In this document: one piece after another, positions 9,221 through 17,858 of the stretch
Position numbering within the stretch: position 1 is the stretch's first letter
Layout of the letters: every line of letters starts with the position of its first letter
Assembly: GCA_002729875.1 (NCBI GenBank)
Contig: PBZD01000126.1
Span: 1 to 64,000 of the forward strand
Length of the DNA: 64,000 nucleotides
Source: Chromatiales bacterium
GTDB taxonomy: Bacteria > Pseudomonadota > Gammaproteobacteria > Steroidobacterales > GCA-2729495
Direction: 5' to 3'
Position numbers and translations under genes: made by a program
The notes under the pieces: model-generated
Database searches by the model: none
What the model saw: the letters and a program-made list of their open reading frames with translations, nothing else
What the model was told of the DNA's origin: nothing

Positions 9221-9374
9221 GGCACAAAATAAGATCGGCAATTCACGCTGCGACGCAGCAAGAAGCATCTATAAATGGAAAGGAATGATACAAAACCATA
9301 TTGACAATAAACCAACCCCGCTATAGGTTGTCTGGCTCCCGGCAGGTAGCCAATCAGATATCAAGGAAAGCAAA

Positions 9375-10289
9375 ATGTCGATCGACAGCGAAACGCAAGG
9401 AATTATCGATAACTTGCTCAGTAACAATAAGGTTGTGCTGTTCATGAAAGGCACGCCTGATCAGCCTCAATGCGGATTCTCCGCTAAAACCATCGCAACC
9501 CTGGATTTGCTCACTAGCACTTTCATGGCGGTAAACGTACTCGAGTATCCGGAAATCCGTGAAGGTATTAAGGAGCATTCGAACTGGCCGACTATCCCGC
9601 AGCTTTATATTGACGGCGAACTGATCGGCGGTAACGACATCGTACAGGACATGCTCAAGAGCGGCGAACTGGCCACAGCTCTCGGTGTTGACATACCCAC
9701 TACAACCCAACCTGAAATTACTATTTCACCTGACGGCATCGCCCTCATTAAAAGTGCCCTGGACGCAGAAAAGACTGGAAATCTGCAATTACAAATCAGT
9801 GCAACCTGGACTCACCAGATGTCTCTTGATGACAATCCGGAGAATGATATTTGTGTTGATATCGATGGCCTCAAACTGTATATGGATCCCTGGACTGCTG
9901 GACGTGCAGACGGACTGCAAATGACCCTTGAAAAGGGCATGACCGGTTCACGTTTTATTTTCGATAATCCGAATGCACCGCCGCCAGTCAATCAAATGAC
10001 TGTTCAGACGCTAAAAACTCGACTCGACAGTGGTGACGATATCGTCCTGATTGATGTACGCGAAAACAGCGAACAGGAAAATACCACCATTACTGGTGCC
10101 AGACCCTGGAATAGTGACACCCGCACTTTCATCGAGTCACTACCTAAAGACACTGAAATCATCATTCACTGTCATCTGGGAGATAACAGCCAGACACTGG
10201 CTGATACCTTACGCCAGCATGGATACACAAACCTGCATAACCTGGCAGGTGGCATCAAGGCCTGGACCGAAGCGACCGACAACTCCTGA
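9375..10289 (+). CDS. Three-domain fusion: CGFS monothiol glutaredoxin, HesB/IscA-like, rhodanese
   Basis: Residues 1-105 are a Grx4/GrxD-type monothiol glutaredoxin with CGFS at Cys33 (KGTPDQPQCGFS) and WPTIPQLYIDGELIGG. Residues about 113-203 resemble a HesB/IscA-like A-type carrier (ITISPDGIALIKSAL, GLKLYMDP, GSRFIFDNPNAP) but the C-terminal CGCG ligands are missing. Residues about 207-304 are a rhodanese domain with the loop cysteine at 266 (IIHCHLGDNS). CGFS glutaredoxins carry [2Fe-2S] clusters between scaffold and target proteins, and rhodaneses move sulfur, so a role in Fe-S trafficking is likely, in the cytoplasm. Ribosome site AAGGAA precedes ATG 9375. It is a single gene between unrelated neighbours. 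Confidence 0.85.
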   Translation: MSIDSETQGIIDNLLSNNKVVLFMKGTPDQPQCGFSAKTIATLDLLTSTFMAVNVLEYPEIREGIKEHSNWPTIPQLYIDGELIGGNDIVQDMLKSGELATALGVDIPTTTQPEITISPDGIALIKSALDAEKTGNLQLQISATWTHQMSLDDNPENDICVDIDGLKLYMDPWTAGRADGLQMTLEKGMTGSRFIFDNPNAPPPVNQMTVQTLKTRLDSGDDIVLIDVRENSEQENTTITGARPWNSDTRTFIESLPKDTEIIIHCHLGDNSQTLADTLRQHGYTNLHNLAGGIKAWTEATDNS

Positions 10290-10327
10290 TCTGCTGGCAA
10301 TCACTCGCGCAGAGACCGGCGAGTCAC

Positions 10328-10849
10328 TTAATTCGGTGCAGGTGGATAGAACCAGTCGGGTCCGGCACATGGCACATCCAGCCGGATATCAGCGGTAACT
10401 TCGGCAGCAGGGAATTCCTGCACGACACTCAATCCTGCACGGTCATCCCGAACCGTTGGCGTGCAATGTACCCCATCAGCATCCAGATCAAGCCATGCAT
10501 AAACAAGCAGGCCTTCACCTTGCTCAACCGGGTAGGCAAACGAATGACTGTACTGCCCTACTGATGTCTCGAAGCTTTCGATGAATTCAACCGGATGACG
10601 TAGCGGACCCTCAAGCGCCCAGGCGTGGTAAAGGTTGACCGTAACCTTTGCACCGTCACTCTGCACACCATCCGGCACACTGATCTTGCCGCTGAGACTG
10701 ACCGGCGTAGTCGGCGTTGCACCCTCCGTACAAGCCAATAACATGGCAACAAGACCCACCATGACCACAACCTTAAACAGGCCGGACACAGCGCATATTG
10801 CAACGGGTAATAAGGTGTCTAATCTTCGATTCATTTTTTCACTACTCAT
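10328..10849 (-). CDS. Small lipoprotein of unknown function
   Basis: The protein has a signal peptide with a lipobox (VAMLLAC) and so is probably membrane-anchored by a lipidated Cys. The mature part is about 130 residues and all-beta in look (SLSGKISVPDGV, AKVTVNLYHAW, YSHSFAYPVEQGEGLLVYAWLDLDADG), with two cysteines that may pair. It follows the amidohydrolase gene by translational overlap: the stop of that gene lies at 10858-10860 and in-frame starts occur at 10861 (TTG), 10849 (ATG) and 10834 (ATG); the middle one is used here. I do not recognise the family. Co-expression with the amidohydrolase is likely. Confidence 0.65.
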   Translation of the reverse strand: MSSEKMNRRLDTLLPVAICAVSGLFKVVVMVGLVAMLLACTEGATPTTPVSLSGKISVPDGVQSDGAKVTVNLYHAWALEGPLRHPVEFIESFETSVGQYSHSFAYPVEQGEGLLVYAWLDLDADGVHCTPTVRDDRAGLSVVQEFPAAEVTADIRLDVPCAGPDWFYPPAPN

Positions 10850-10857
10850 AATCCGGT

Positions 10858-11886
10858 TCAAAGCTCAAATTTCGGCAGGTTAAAAACCCGACTGAAGTTA
10901 TCAGCCAGAATCATACGCATCTCGTCAACGGTATAACCTGCGGCTTGCATCGCGGCAACAAAGGCTTCCAGATGGCTGCCGATATAGCCCGGAAACTGCG
11001 GACCGTCCGAACCGTAAATAAGCTTATGTGCAACACCGGCCTTCTTGATGCGACCAATAAAATCAGGCAACACCTCTGCCGCTCGCTTGGCGCCGAGCGC
11101 TCCGGGCTCCATATAGACATTTGGGTAGCGTTGCGCAAGGTCAATACATGCATCGACATAGGTCAGTTTACGACGATAGCTGTCCCAACCGGCGTGACCG
11201 AGAATAAATATGGTATCCGGATATAAGCGAATAGCCTGTTCAAGATATGCAGGGCTGGTATATGGCGGCTCAATACGAGTACCCGGATTGGGGCTTGTTG
11301 CCGTATGCAGGTAGATCGGCTTACCGAGTCGGCCGGCAATTTCATAAATCTCATAGTAACGCTGATCATCAAAGCGGAACTGCTGGTGTGCATGCGCAAG
11401 CTTTACACCGATCATATTGTCCAGATTGACCAACGCATCTTCGAACGCAGCCAGTTGCTCGCGGCTATCCACATTCCACTGATCAACACGAATACTCGCA
11501 AACCCGAACAATCGAGACGGATCTACCGCAATTTGTTCGGCCACCCAGGCGTTCGGTGCATTACCGGTCGTATGTGGACTATAGAGAGCAAAGACGCCGC
11601 CGGCACTAACGCCGCCACTATCCAGATGGCCAATAATGCCTTCACCACTAAGCCAGGTATTAGTCAGATATTCACCAACCCACTTAAACCCGCGCGGTAT
11701 ACGCTCGGTGATACGCTCCTTAAATCTCGGCGGGGTCCACTCCCAACGTCCGGCGTGCAAATGCATATCAACAACCGCAAGCCGCTGCCCGTCAACCACA
11801 ACACCTGGTTCCGGATCGCCGCCACAGGCACCCAACAACAGAAAACCACAGGCTAATACCGTGACCTGAATGATTGTTTTAATCAA
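10858..11886 (-). CDS. Lipoprotein amidohydrolase (amidohydrolase-2 type TIM barrel)
   Basis: The start is taken as TTG 11886 because AGGGGGAAGGG lies just before it and it yields a clean lipoprotein signal (TVLACGFLLLGAC); ATG 11916 and TTG 11928 are longer alternatives. The mature protein is a metal-dependent hydrolase: DMHLHAG gives the first His pair, KLAHAHQQF and YLHT give barrel residues, FILGHAGWD the next His and YGSDGPQFPG the final Asp. Amidohydrolase-2 members include decarboxylases and hydrolases of aromatic or lactone-like compounds. Lipidation would place this one outside the cytoplasm, which is unusual for the family. It is followed by a small lipoprotein gene in overlap. Confidence 0.78.
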   Translation of the reverse strand: MIKTIIQVTVLACGFLLLGACGGDPEPGVVVDGQRLAVVDMHLHAGRWEWTPPRFKERITERIPRGFKWVGEYLTNTWLSGEGIIGHLDSGGVSAGGVFALYSPHTTGNAPNAWVAEQIAVDPSRLFGFASIRVDQWNVDSREQLAAFEDALVNLDNMIGVKLAHAHQQFRFDDQRYYEIYEIAGRLGKPIYLHTATSPNPGTRIEPPYTSPAYLEQAIRLYPDTIFILGHAGWDSYRRKLTYVDACIDLAQRYPNVYMEPGALGAKRAAEVLPDFIGRIKKAGVAHKLIYGSDGPQFPGYIGSHLEAFVAAMQAAGYTVDEMRMILADNFSRVFNLPKFEL

Positions 11887-12102
11887 TTTGCCCTTCCCCC
11901 TGATTACAACCAGCATCTTAACTAACAAAAACTGAAACAGCTAAATTACTGCCAAGTATCCACCGAATAGCCCGGCGACGTCACTGCCGATTAAACCGGC
12001 ATCAGGCATTAAATTTTTTTGCGTCAGGGTCAATAAATATTAATAGTAACTCAATATAAAATTCTTCTTGCAAGCCCGACTGTAACATTTTGTAACAACT
12101 TA

Positions 12103-13101
12103 GACTTTGTATTCTATCCATTCGCTGAGTCAATCGGTGAACTGACCATTTACCGGGTGATTTACGCAATCGGACTCGGCACATCCACCGGCATGCTCGC
12201 CACGGTCGTTGCGGATTATCCGCAGGAAAATTCGCGTGGCAAGATGCTCGCCCTGGTAGGATTTCTGAACGGCCTCGGCGTCATTCTGGTTATTGCATTA
12301 CTGGGTAATCTGCCGGACATATTGGTCAATGCCGGACATTCAGCGATCACGGCCGGACAATACACTCACGGAGTCGCTGTTATCGGCTGCCTGGTGACCG
12401 CGCTGGTACTCGGCTTCGGCCTTAAGAAAGGAACCCCGGTTCATCGCGAGGAACGGCTCGGAGCCATGGAACTGTTTCGCAGCGGCCTGCGGGAAGGCAA
12501 AAACCCGCGTATCGCACTTGCTTATGCATCCGCATTCGTATCGCGGGGTGACCTGGTGATTCTTGGCACTTTCGCAATTCTGTGGGGTAAAACTTTCGCT
12601 ATCGGTCAGGGCCTGGAACCGGCTGAGGCCCTGGCAAAGGGAACACTTGTATTCGTCATGGCACAAGCATCGGCTTTGGTCTGGATTCCGTTTCTGGGAT
12701 TTTTTCTCGATCGTGTCAACCGGGTTACCGGACTGGTGATCTGCATGACCCTGGCGAGCGCAGGTTATCTTGGCACGATGCTCATCGACGATCCAACCGC
12801 AGCCAGCGCCATCCCGATATTCATCTTACTGGGCATCGGGCAGATCAGCGCTTTTCTCGGCTCAGCCACCTTAATCGGTCAGGAGGCTCCAAAGTCAAAG
12901 CGCGGCTCCGTAGTTGGCGTATTCAACAGCTGCGGTGCAATCGGAATTCTGATTGCATCCGGTATCGGGGGGCGCCTGTTCGATTCCGTTGGCCCGTCAG
13001 CGCCCTTTATACTGGTCGGGATCTTCAACGCAATCGTATTACTGGCTGCGATCGCGGTGCGCATCCTGTCACCTGGTGCGCAGCAGTTATCTATTCAATA
13101 A
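12103..13101 (+). pseudogene. 5'-truncated MFS transporter gene (paralogue of the one at 61.0-62.4 kb)
   Basis: From about 12103 the frame reads DFVFYPFAESIGELTIYR and then closely follows the 61016-62341 transporter from its fourth transmembrane segment to the end (GLFDSVGP, RGSVVGVFNSCGAIGIL, RIALAYASAFVSRGDLVI all have counterparts). About the first 110-120 residues, including the conserved loop DRIGRRP, are absent: the upstream 100 bases are AT-rich, closed by an in-frame stop at 12034, and no frame there encodes the missing helices. A GTG at 12157 could start a 314-residue protein of about eight helices, but an MFS carrier without its first three helices is unlikely to work. I call it a remnant; no frameshift is seen inside the retained part. 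Confidence 0.7.
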
Positions 13102-13114
13102 AGTAAGCCGGCTT

Positions 13115-13681
13115 TCACTGCGCTGACTTCGCCCACTGCTGAAACCAGTATGGATCCCCTTTTGTTTCCCGGTTGGCATTGATGGTTTCAACATCCCATA
13201 ACCCGGAAAAATGAAAGGCTCGCGGACAATGCGGATACACCTGGTCAATTTCAATCTTCAGGGCTTGCACAAGGCTGGTTTGCTCATCCATTGTGACAAC
13301 CTCTGCTTTAACCCCCTCACTTTCCAACTGATCCTTATTCACGACGGACACACGCCCATTTACACGCACCGTCAGCCCGCAACCGGGGATCATGACAATC
13401 AGGCCAACCCTGGGGTTTGTCTCAATATTTTCATAAGACTGGAAAAGGTTGTTACCAGCGAGATCAGGCAGCAATAACGTACGCTCGTCGAGAACCTTGA
13501 CAAACCCCGGCTTGCCACCTTTCGGTGAAGCATCACAATCTCCGTCTGCATTGCTTGTCGCCATAACAACAAACGGAGAACTGCTAATAAACTCCTGCAC
13601 AATCGGATCCATAAATGACTTGATCTTCGCCTCGATTTGCGGAGACGGTGCGCCAAATTGCTGTTGCGCTTTATTCAACAT
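13115..13681 (-). CDS. PPOX-type FMN-dependent flavoprotein (pyridoxamine-phosphate-oxidase fold)
   Basis: The 188-residue protein starts at ATG 13681, preceded by a strong GAGGAGA site five bases away; a longer in-frame extension is not supported. It has the split-barrel features SSPFVVMATSNADGDCDASPKGGKPGFV, LLLPDLAGNNLFQSYENIETNPRVGLI and a final CPRAFHFSGLW, characteristic of the MSMEG_1061-like group of general-stress/pyridoxamine oxidase-fold proteins. These bind FMN or F420. The gene follows the membrane-hydrolase gene (13695-14747) by 13 bases, suggesting a shared transcript. Substrate unknown. Confidence 0.82.
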   Translation of the reverse strand: MLNKAQQQFGAPSPQIEAKIKSFMDPIVQEFISSSPFVVMATSNADGDCDASPKGGKPGFVKVLDERTLLLPDLAGNNLFQSYENIETNPRVGLIVMIPGCGLTVRVNGRVSVVNKDQLESEGVKAEVVTMDEQTSLVQALKIEIDQVYPHCPRAFHFSGLWDVETINANRETKGDPYWFQQWAKSAQ

Positions 13682-13694
13682 GTTCTCCTCATAA

Positions 13695-14747
13695 TTAAGA
13701 CCGCTCGCACGATTTCGGAAAAGCATCTGCAAACAATTTGCCAAGCGTCTCACCATTGACGACCGGACGGTTTCTGAAGCGCTCCGGCATGCCGATCAAC
13801 TTGCCCTCACTGTTGAAGCGTGCCCGGATGCCCCACATACCATCCATCGGGTCCAGCGTATAGCCATAACGCAGATCAACTATTTTGACGACCAGGTCAT
13901 CACCGTCATTGAATTCCCGGCTGATCAACCGACCACCCGAAAACCATGCATAGATACCACCTTCACGGGTTGCCAACACCGCCTCGACATTGGGACTGGT
14001 AAAAGTTGCCGCATTTCCCCACTCAATCTCACAGGGTCTCCACATCGAGAGGTAACCAACTCGCACCTCATCCGCCGAGGTCGCCACGACACGCCGATGC
14101 GGTAATTGCAACATTGTTGGATAAGCGCGCACTGTGTATCCGTGCAGACCAGCAGCGGTCAATTGCCGCTGTGCCTCCTGCGCAGCCAGGTCATTGATAC
14201 GCAAACCTAACAGCAGGTATGCAACCGATATTATAACTGCCATCAACGTTGGCCAGCCGGCACGTGCATGGTCTTTAAGATACCAGCCACCGAGCAAGCC
14301 CAGCCCAAGTATCGCGGTGTAGGCGGGATCCACGACGGCTACCCCATCCAGTGCGAATCGTGTACGCGCAAAAGGCGCCAGCAATTGGGTACCAAAGGTA
14401 GTAAACCAGTCCAGGAGTGGATGCGTTAACAGCGCAGCGACAAACAATCCGATCCAAACCGGCAGGCTACCTGCTATCGGCTGATCAGGGCCGGCTCGCC
14501 AGCGCAGGAAGCACCACCAAAACCACCCGGCCACAGTGCCAACCAGTGGACCGAAAAAAACCGAATGCGTGATGCCGCGATGCAAAACAAGTTGCGCAAA
14601 AGGCCCCTCGAGCGCCCCATAAAAGGAGTCAACATCGGGAAGCATACCGGCCAGTGCGCCAATAGCCATCGCCTTGGTGCCGAGTTGACGATGAAATGCC
14701 GCGTGCCCGACAGCAGCGCCCAGGGCAGCCTGAGTAATTGGGTCCAT
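13695..14747 (-). CDS. YdjM/DUF457-type membrane-bound metal-dependent hydrolase
   Basis: The 350-residue protein starts MDPITQAALGAAVGHAAF, the hallmark of this family, followed by ALAGMLPDVDSF and LHRGITHSVFFGPLVG, the conserved Asp and His residues expected to bind metal in or near the membrane, and THPLLDWFTTFGTQLLAPF. Four to five transmembrane segments lie within the first 180 residues; residues about 190-350 form a soluble domain that would be outside or inside the membrane. In E. coli ydjM is part of the SOS response, but I see no LexA-box here. The physiological substrate is not known for the family. Confidence 0.85.
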   Translation of the reverse strand: MDPITQAALGAAVGHAAFHRQLGTKAMAIGALAGMLPDVDSFYGALEGPFAQLVLHRGITHSVFFGPLVGTVAGWFWWCFLRWRAGPDQPIAGSLPVWIGLFVAALLTHPLLDWFTTFGTQLLAPFARTRFALDGVAVVDPAYTAILGLGLLGGWYLKDHARAGWPTLMAVIISVAYLLLGLRINDLAAQEAQRQLTAAGLHGYTVRAYPTMLQLPHRRVVATSADEVRVGYLSMWRPCEIEWGNAATFTSPNVEAVLATREGGIYAWFSGGRLISREFNDGDDLVVKIVDLRYGYTLDPMDGMWGIRARFNSEGKLIGMPERFRNRPVVNGETLGKLFADAFPKSCERS

Positions 14748-14915
14748 AGAACCATTTTAAACGCTATCGGCCTCACTTTTGCAGCCGACGGGAAATCTGC
14801 TGCAGGCGGTCAATTCCGACAGGTCAATCTTTACCGCCTGAATCAGCCATTGTCGAATATGCCAACTTCTGCCAGAATCACATTACGAACAAACAACAAG
14901 TCATACTTATAAATA

Positions 14916-15452
14916 ATGATCAATAAGACCCGCCGCGCTTTACTCGCCAACATCGGCAGTGCCGCTGCTGTTTGTGCCTTACCTATGCCGGCTATCAGTT
15001 CAGTCCGCGAACCTCGTTGGCTGAGTTTCTACCATACGCATACCAGGGCCGATCTTGAACTTATCTATCATGACGGGTATCGCTACGTACCGGAGGCTCT
15101 AAACCGGATCAACTTATTTCTGCGCGATTTTCGCAGCCGTGATGTACACCCCATTGATCCTGACCTGCTGGATATGCTGCTCGCAACACGCACATCATTG
15201 GGTTCAAAACGGCGCTTTGAGGTGATTTCCGGCTATCGCTCACCGGCCACCAACGAATCCCTGCGCAACCAGACCAACGGCGTTGCCAAGGATAGCTACC
15301 ATACGCAAGGTCGGGCCATCGACATTCGGTTAACCGACGTTCCGACGGGAGATCTGCACCGGGCCGCACTTGCCCTGGGTCAAGGTGGTGTCGGTTATTA
15401 TCCACAATCAGATTTTATCCATCTCGACACGGGTAACGTGCGTTCCTGGTAG
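14916..15452 (+). CDS. YcbK-like DUF882 peptidase (M15 fold), Tat-exported
   Basis: The 178-residue protein begins MINKTRRALLANIGSAAAVCA, a twin-arginine-type signal. The domain has the M15A zinc-binding pattern: SGYRSPATN, then YHTQGRAIDIR (His and Asp ligands) and FIHLDTGNVRSW (final His). Family members act on peptidoglycan in the periplasm as carboxypeptidase or endopeptidase-like enzymes. The E. coli gene ycbK sits beside ldtD; here the two are 7 kb apart, with this one followed by a membrane-protein gene 58 bases on. Confidence 0.85.
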   Translation: MINKTRRALLANIGSAAAVCALPMPAISSVREPRWLSFYHTHTRADLELIYHDGYRYVPEALNRINLFLRDFRSRDVHPIDPDLLDMLLATRTSLGSKRRFEVISGYRSPATNESLRNQTNGVAKDSYHTQGRAIDIRLTDVPTGDLHRAALALGQGGVGYYPQSDFIHLDTGNVRSW

Positions 15453-15510
15453 GTGCACCGGCTGAATGGAAAAACCGGGGCGAATCAACTCAACTGTTTG
15501 GAGAGTACAC

Positions 15511-16170
15511 ATGCGCCAGTTACAAAAAGCAGCATCTATTGCAGCATTCCTGATTGTCGCCGGCATGCTCATTCATAACCTGAATGCCCTGTATCTTGAA
15601 CCCTATACGCTCGGCTTTGAAAACCCGGCAAAAGACTATGCCAACATGGCAAAGATCGAAAATGCGATCTGGTCATTCTCGTTTACCTCGAGCGGCATCA
15701 CACATATCGTCGTCGGTTTCTCGTTGATGATCCTCGGCCTGTTCTTGAGCGAGTTCTTCAAACGAGCACTGCCCATAGCTGCAAGACTGATATTTATATC
15801 GGCCTTTCTGTCGGGGCTGGGCTTCCTGCTAACCGGTATCTCGGACATACCCGGCACCGCTTATGGCGGCATCCTGCGAGAACTGAACCCGGATCAGAAT
15901 ACTGAGATCCTGTTGATGACCACAATATTCAGAGGTATGGTCAACATCCTCGCCATTGCAAGTCTCGGCTGGTTTGCCGGCATGATCGCCTGGAGTGGCG
16001 GACGAACCAATACATTTCCCAAAGGCCTGCGGATCTTTGGCTGGATCAATGTCCTGCCCGGCATCATAACTCTGATCATGCCGGTTTTTGGCTTTGCCTA
16101 TATTCAGTTGCTGCCCCTGTGGATGTTGTGGCTCGGTTTGCAAGTCCGAAAACTGGACATCTCCGGTTAA
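15511..16170 (+). CDS. Six-helix membrane protein of unknown function
   Basis: ATG 15511 is preferred over an upstream start at 15466 because GGAG lies eight bases before it and the extension is hydrophilic and unlike a membrane protein. The 219-residue product has about six hydrophobic segments (around 10-28, 66-86, 95-118, 140-160, 170-190, 195-212) and no enzyme motif that I recognise. It falls between the DUF882 peptidase and the amine-oxidase gene, all on the plus strand with spacings under 70 bases. Confidence 0.65.
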   Translation: MRQLQKAASIAAFLIVAGMLIHNLNALYLEPYTLGFENPAKDYANMAKIENAIWSFSFTSSGITHIVVGFSLMILGLFLSEFFKRALPIAARLIFISAFLSGLGFLLTGISDIPGTAYGGILRELNPDQNTEILLMTTIFRGMVNILAIASLGWFAGMIAWSGGRTNTFPKGLRIFGWINVLPGIITLIMPVFGFAYIQLLPLWMLWLGLQVRKLDISG

Positions 16171-16238
16171 ATAAACACGACGCCAAACAACCCGTCACCA
16201 ACCATATTGACGACCATCGTTAACCACCTGGAGACCGC

Positions 16239-17711
16239 ATGGGCCACCCAGAAAAATCTTCGCAAGACTCGGCTCTGACCCGTCGGACGCTCATCCGTGG
16301 CTTTGGTGCCGCATCAATTGCAGCTGCCACACCGCGATTATTACGCGCACAGAACAAATCAGATGTGCTGGTTATCGGCGCCGGCCTGTCCGGACTTGGC
16401 GCAGCCCTGTTACTGCAGGAGGCCGGCATTAACGTACAGGTTATCGAAGCACGCAACCGCATCGGTGGCCGGGTTGAATCATTGCGGAATATTCCCGGCA
16501 ACCCGGAAGCCGGTGGCACGGCATTTGGCCCCGGTTATGCCCGGCTTGTCGATGCCGCCAATACACATGGCACAGAACTGATCGACATCACACCGATCAC
16601 ACCCTTCTTCTTTGACCGGCAACTTATCCTCGACAATGAGTTCATTTCCGGGCAAGACTGGCCGACCCATGCACTCAACCCATTTCCTGAGTCCGCCAAA
16701 AATTTCATGCCCTGGATGTATCTGCCGGTCTTGCTTGGCAGTAACAACCCTCTCAAGACATCTGACGCATGGCTGGCTCCCGGGCATGCCGACCTGGATG
16801 TGTCGCTGCACGAGTACCTGCGAAACATGGGTCAAACCGATGAAACCATTCAGATCGCCTATAACACAAACCCGGCGTGGGGTAACTCGGCACATGACGT
16901 ATCGACACTGATGGTTCTGTCGGCTTATTTCTTCTCCGACATGCAACGCCAGTTGGCTGCCGGTGGCAAAATCATGGGTTATACCGCCAGGGGCGGCAAC
17001 CAGGCCATTCCTGAAGCCATGGCCGGAGCCCTGAAGAATGAGGTCCGGCTGAACCAGCAGGTCACCGGCATCCGCTCAACTTCCGGCGGCACCGAGGTGT
17101 ATTGTGCAAATGGCACCGTTTACCGCGCGGATCGAGTCATTTGTTCGGTACCTTGTTCCGTACTCAAGCGTATCCGTATCGACCCAATGCTCAGGGGCGC
17201 ACAGGCACTGGCGGTCAATACACTCGAATCGCAACTGATTAACCAGGTGCATATGATTGCTAAAAAGCCGTTCTGGGAAATTGATGGCCTGACCCCGAAC
17301 ATGTTTACCAACAGCCTGTGCGGCATGGTCGTGGCCGAGCACAAGGGCAACAGTCCGGCTGACATTACCAGCCTGACGGCCTGGGTTCGCGGTAACAATG
17401 CAGCATGGATGGATCAGATCGATCAACAGGATGCAATCGCAGCAGTTGTCGCTGATATTGAACGACTGCGCCCGGCAGCCAAGGGTCAACTGGAAGTGGC
17501 CGCATACAAGTCATGGTATCGGGATCCTTTTGCATCAGGCGATTGGGCTGTATGGCAACCGGGACAAATTACGAAATTTGCCCACCAAATAGCGGCATCC
17601 CACGAGCGTATTCATTTCTGCGGTGAACACACAGCCGTATCAAATCGCGGCATGGAAGGCGCACTTGAATCAGGCGAACGCGTTGCGCTTGAAGTACTCA
17701 ATACGATCTGA
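16239..17711 (+). CDS. Tat-exported FAD-dependent amine oxidase-like protein
   Basis: The 490-residue protein has a twin-arginine signal (LTRRTLIRGFGAASIAAATPRLLRA), then the FAD dinucleotide motif VLVIGAGLSGLGAALLLQEAG and RNRIGGRV, typical of flavin-containing monoamine oxidases. The C-terminal FAD contact HFCGEHTAVSNRGMEGALESG is intact. These oxidise amines or related CH-NH groups with oxygen. Export folded across the Tat pathway fits an FAD protein acting in the periplasm. The length matches the family. Substrate not predicted. Confidence 0.85.
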   Translation: MGHPEKSSQDSALTRRTLIRGFGAASIAAATPRLLRAQNKSDVLVIGAGLSGLGAALLLQEAGINVQVIEARNRIGGRVESLRNIPGNPEAGGTAFGPGYARLVDAANTHGTELIDITPITPFFFDRQLILDNEFISGQDWPTHALNPFPESAKNFMPWMYLPVLLGSNNPLKTSDAWLAPGHADLDVSLHEYLRNMGQTDETIQIAYNTNPAWGNSAHDVSTLMVLSAYFFSDMQRQLAAGGKIMGYTARGGNQAIPEAMAGALKNEVRLNQQVTGIRSTSGGTEVYCANGTVYRADRVICSVPCSVLKRIRIDPMLRGAQALAVNTLESQLINQVHMIAKKPFWEIDGLTPNMFTNSLCGMVVAEHKGNSPADITSLTAWVRGNNAAWMDQIDQQDAIAAVVADIERLRPAAKGQLEVAAYKSWYRDPFASGDWAVWQPGQITKFAHQIAASHERIHFCGEHTAVSNRGMEGALESGERVALEVLNTI

Positions 17712-17858
17712 TTCAGCTGGCCTCCGGCATTCCTGGATAGCCACAACGGGCAACAATCAATGTGCAGACTGGACTAAGCGCGGATAAATCGGCAAGCTTG
17801 TGCGCCCAAATGAGCGTGCGCCCTCAATAAACTTACTGTATCCGGAGCCAGCACCGCT

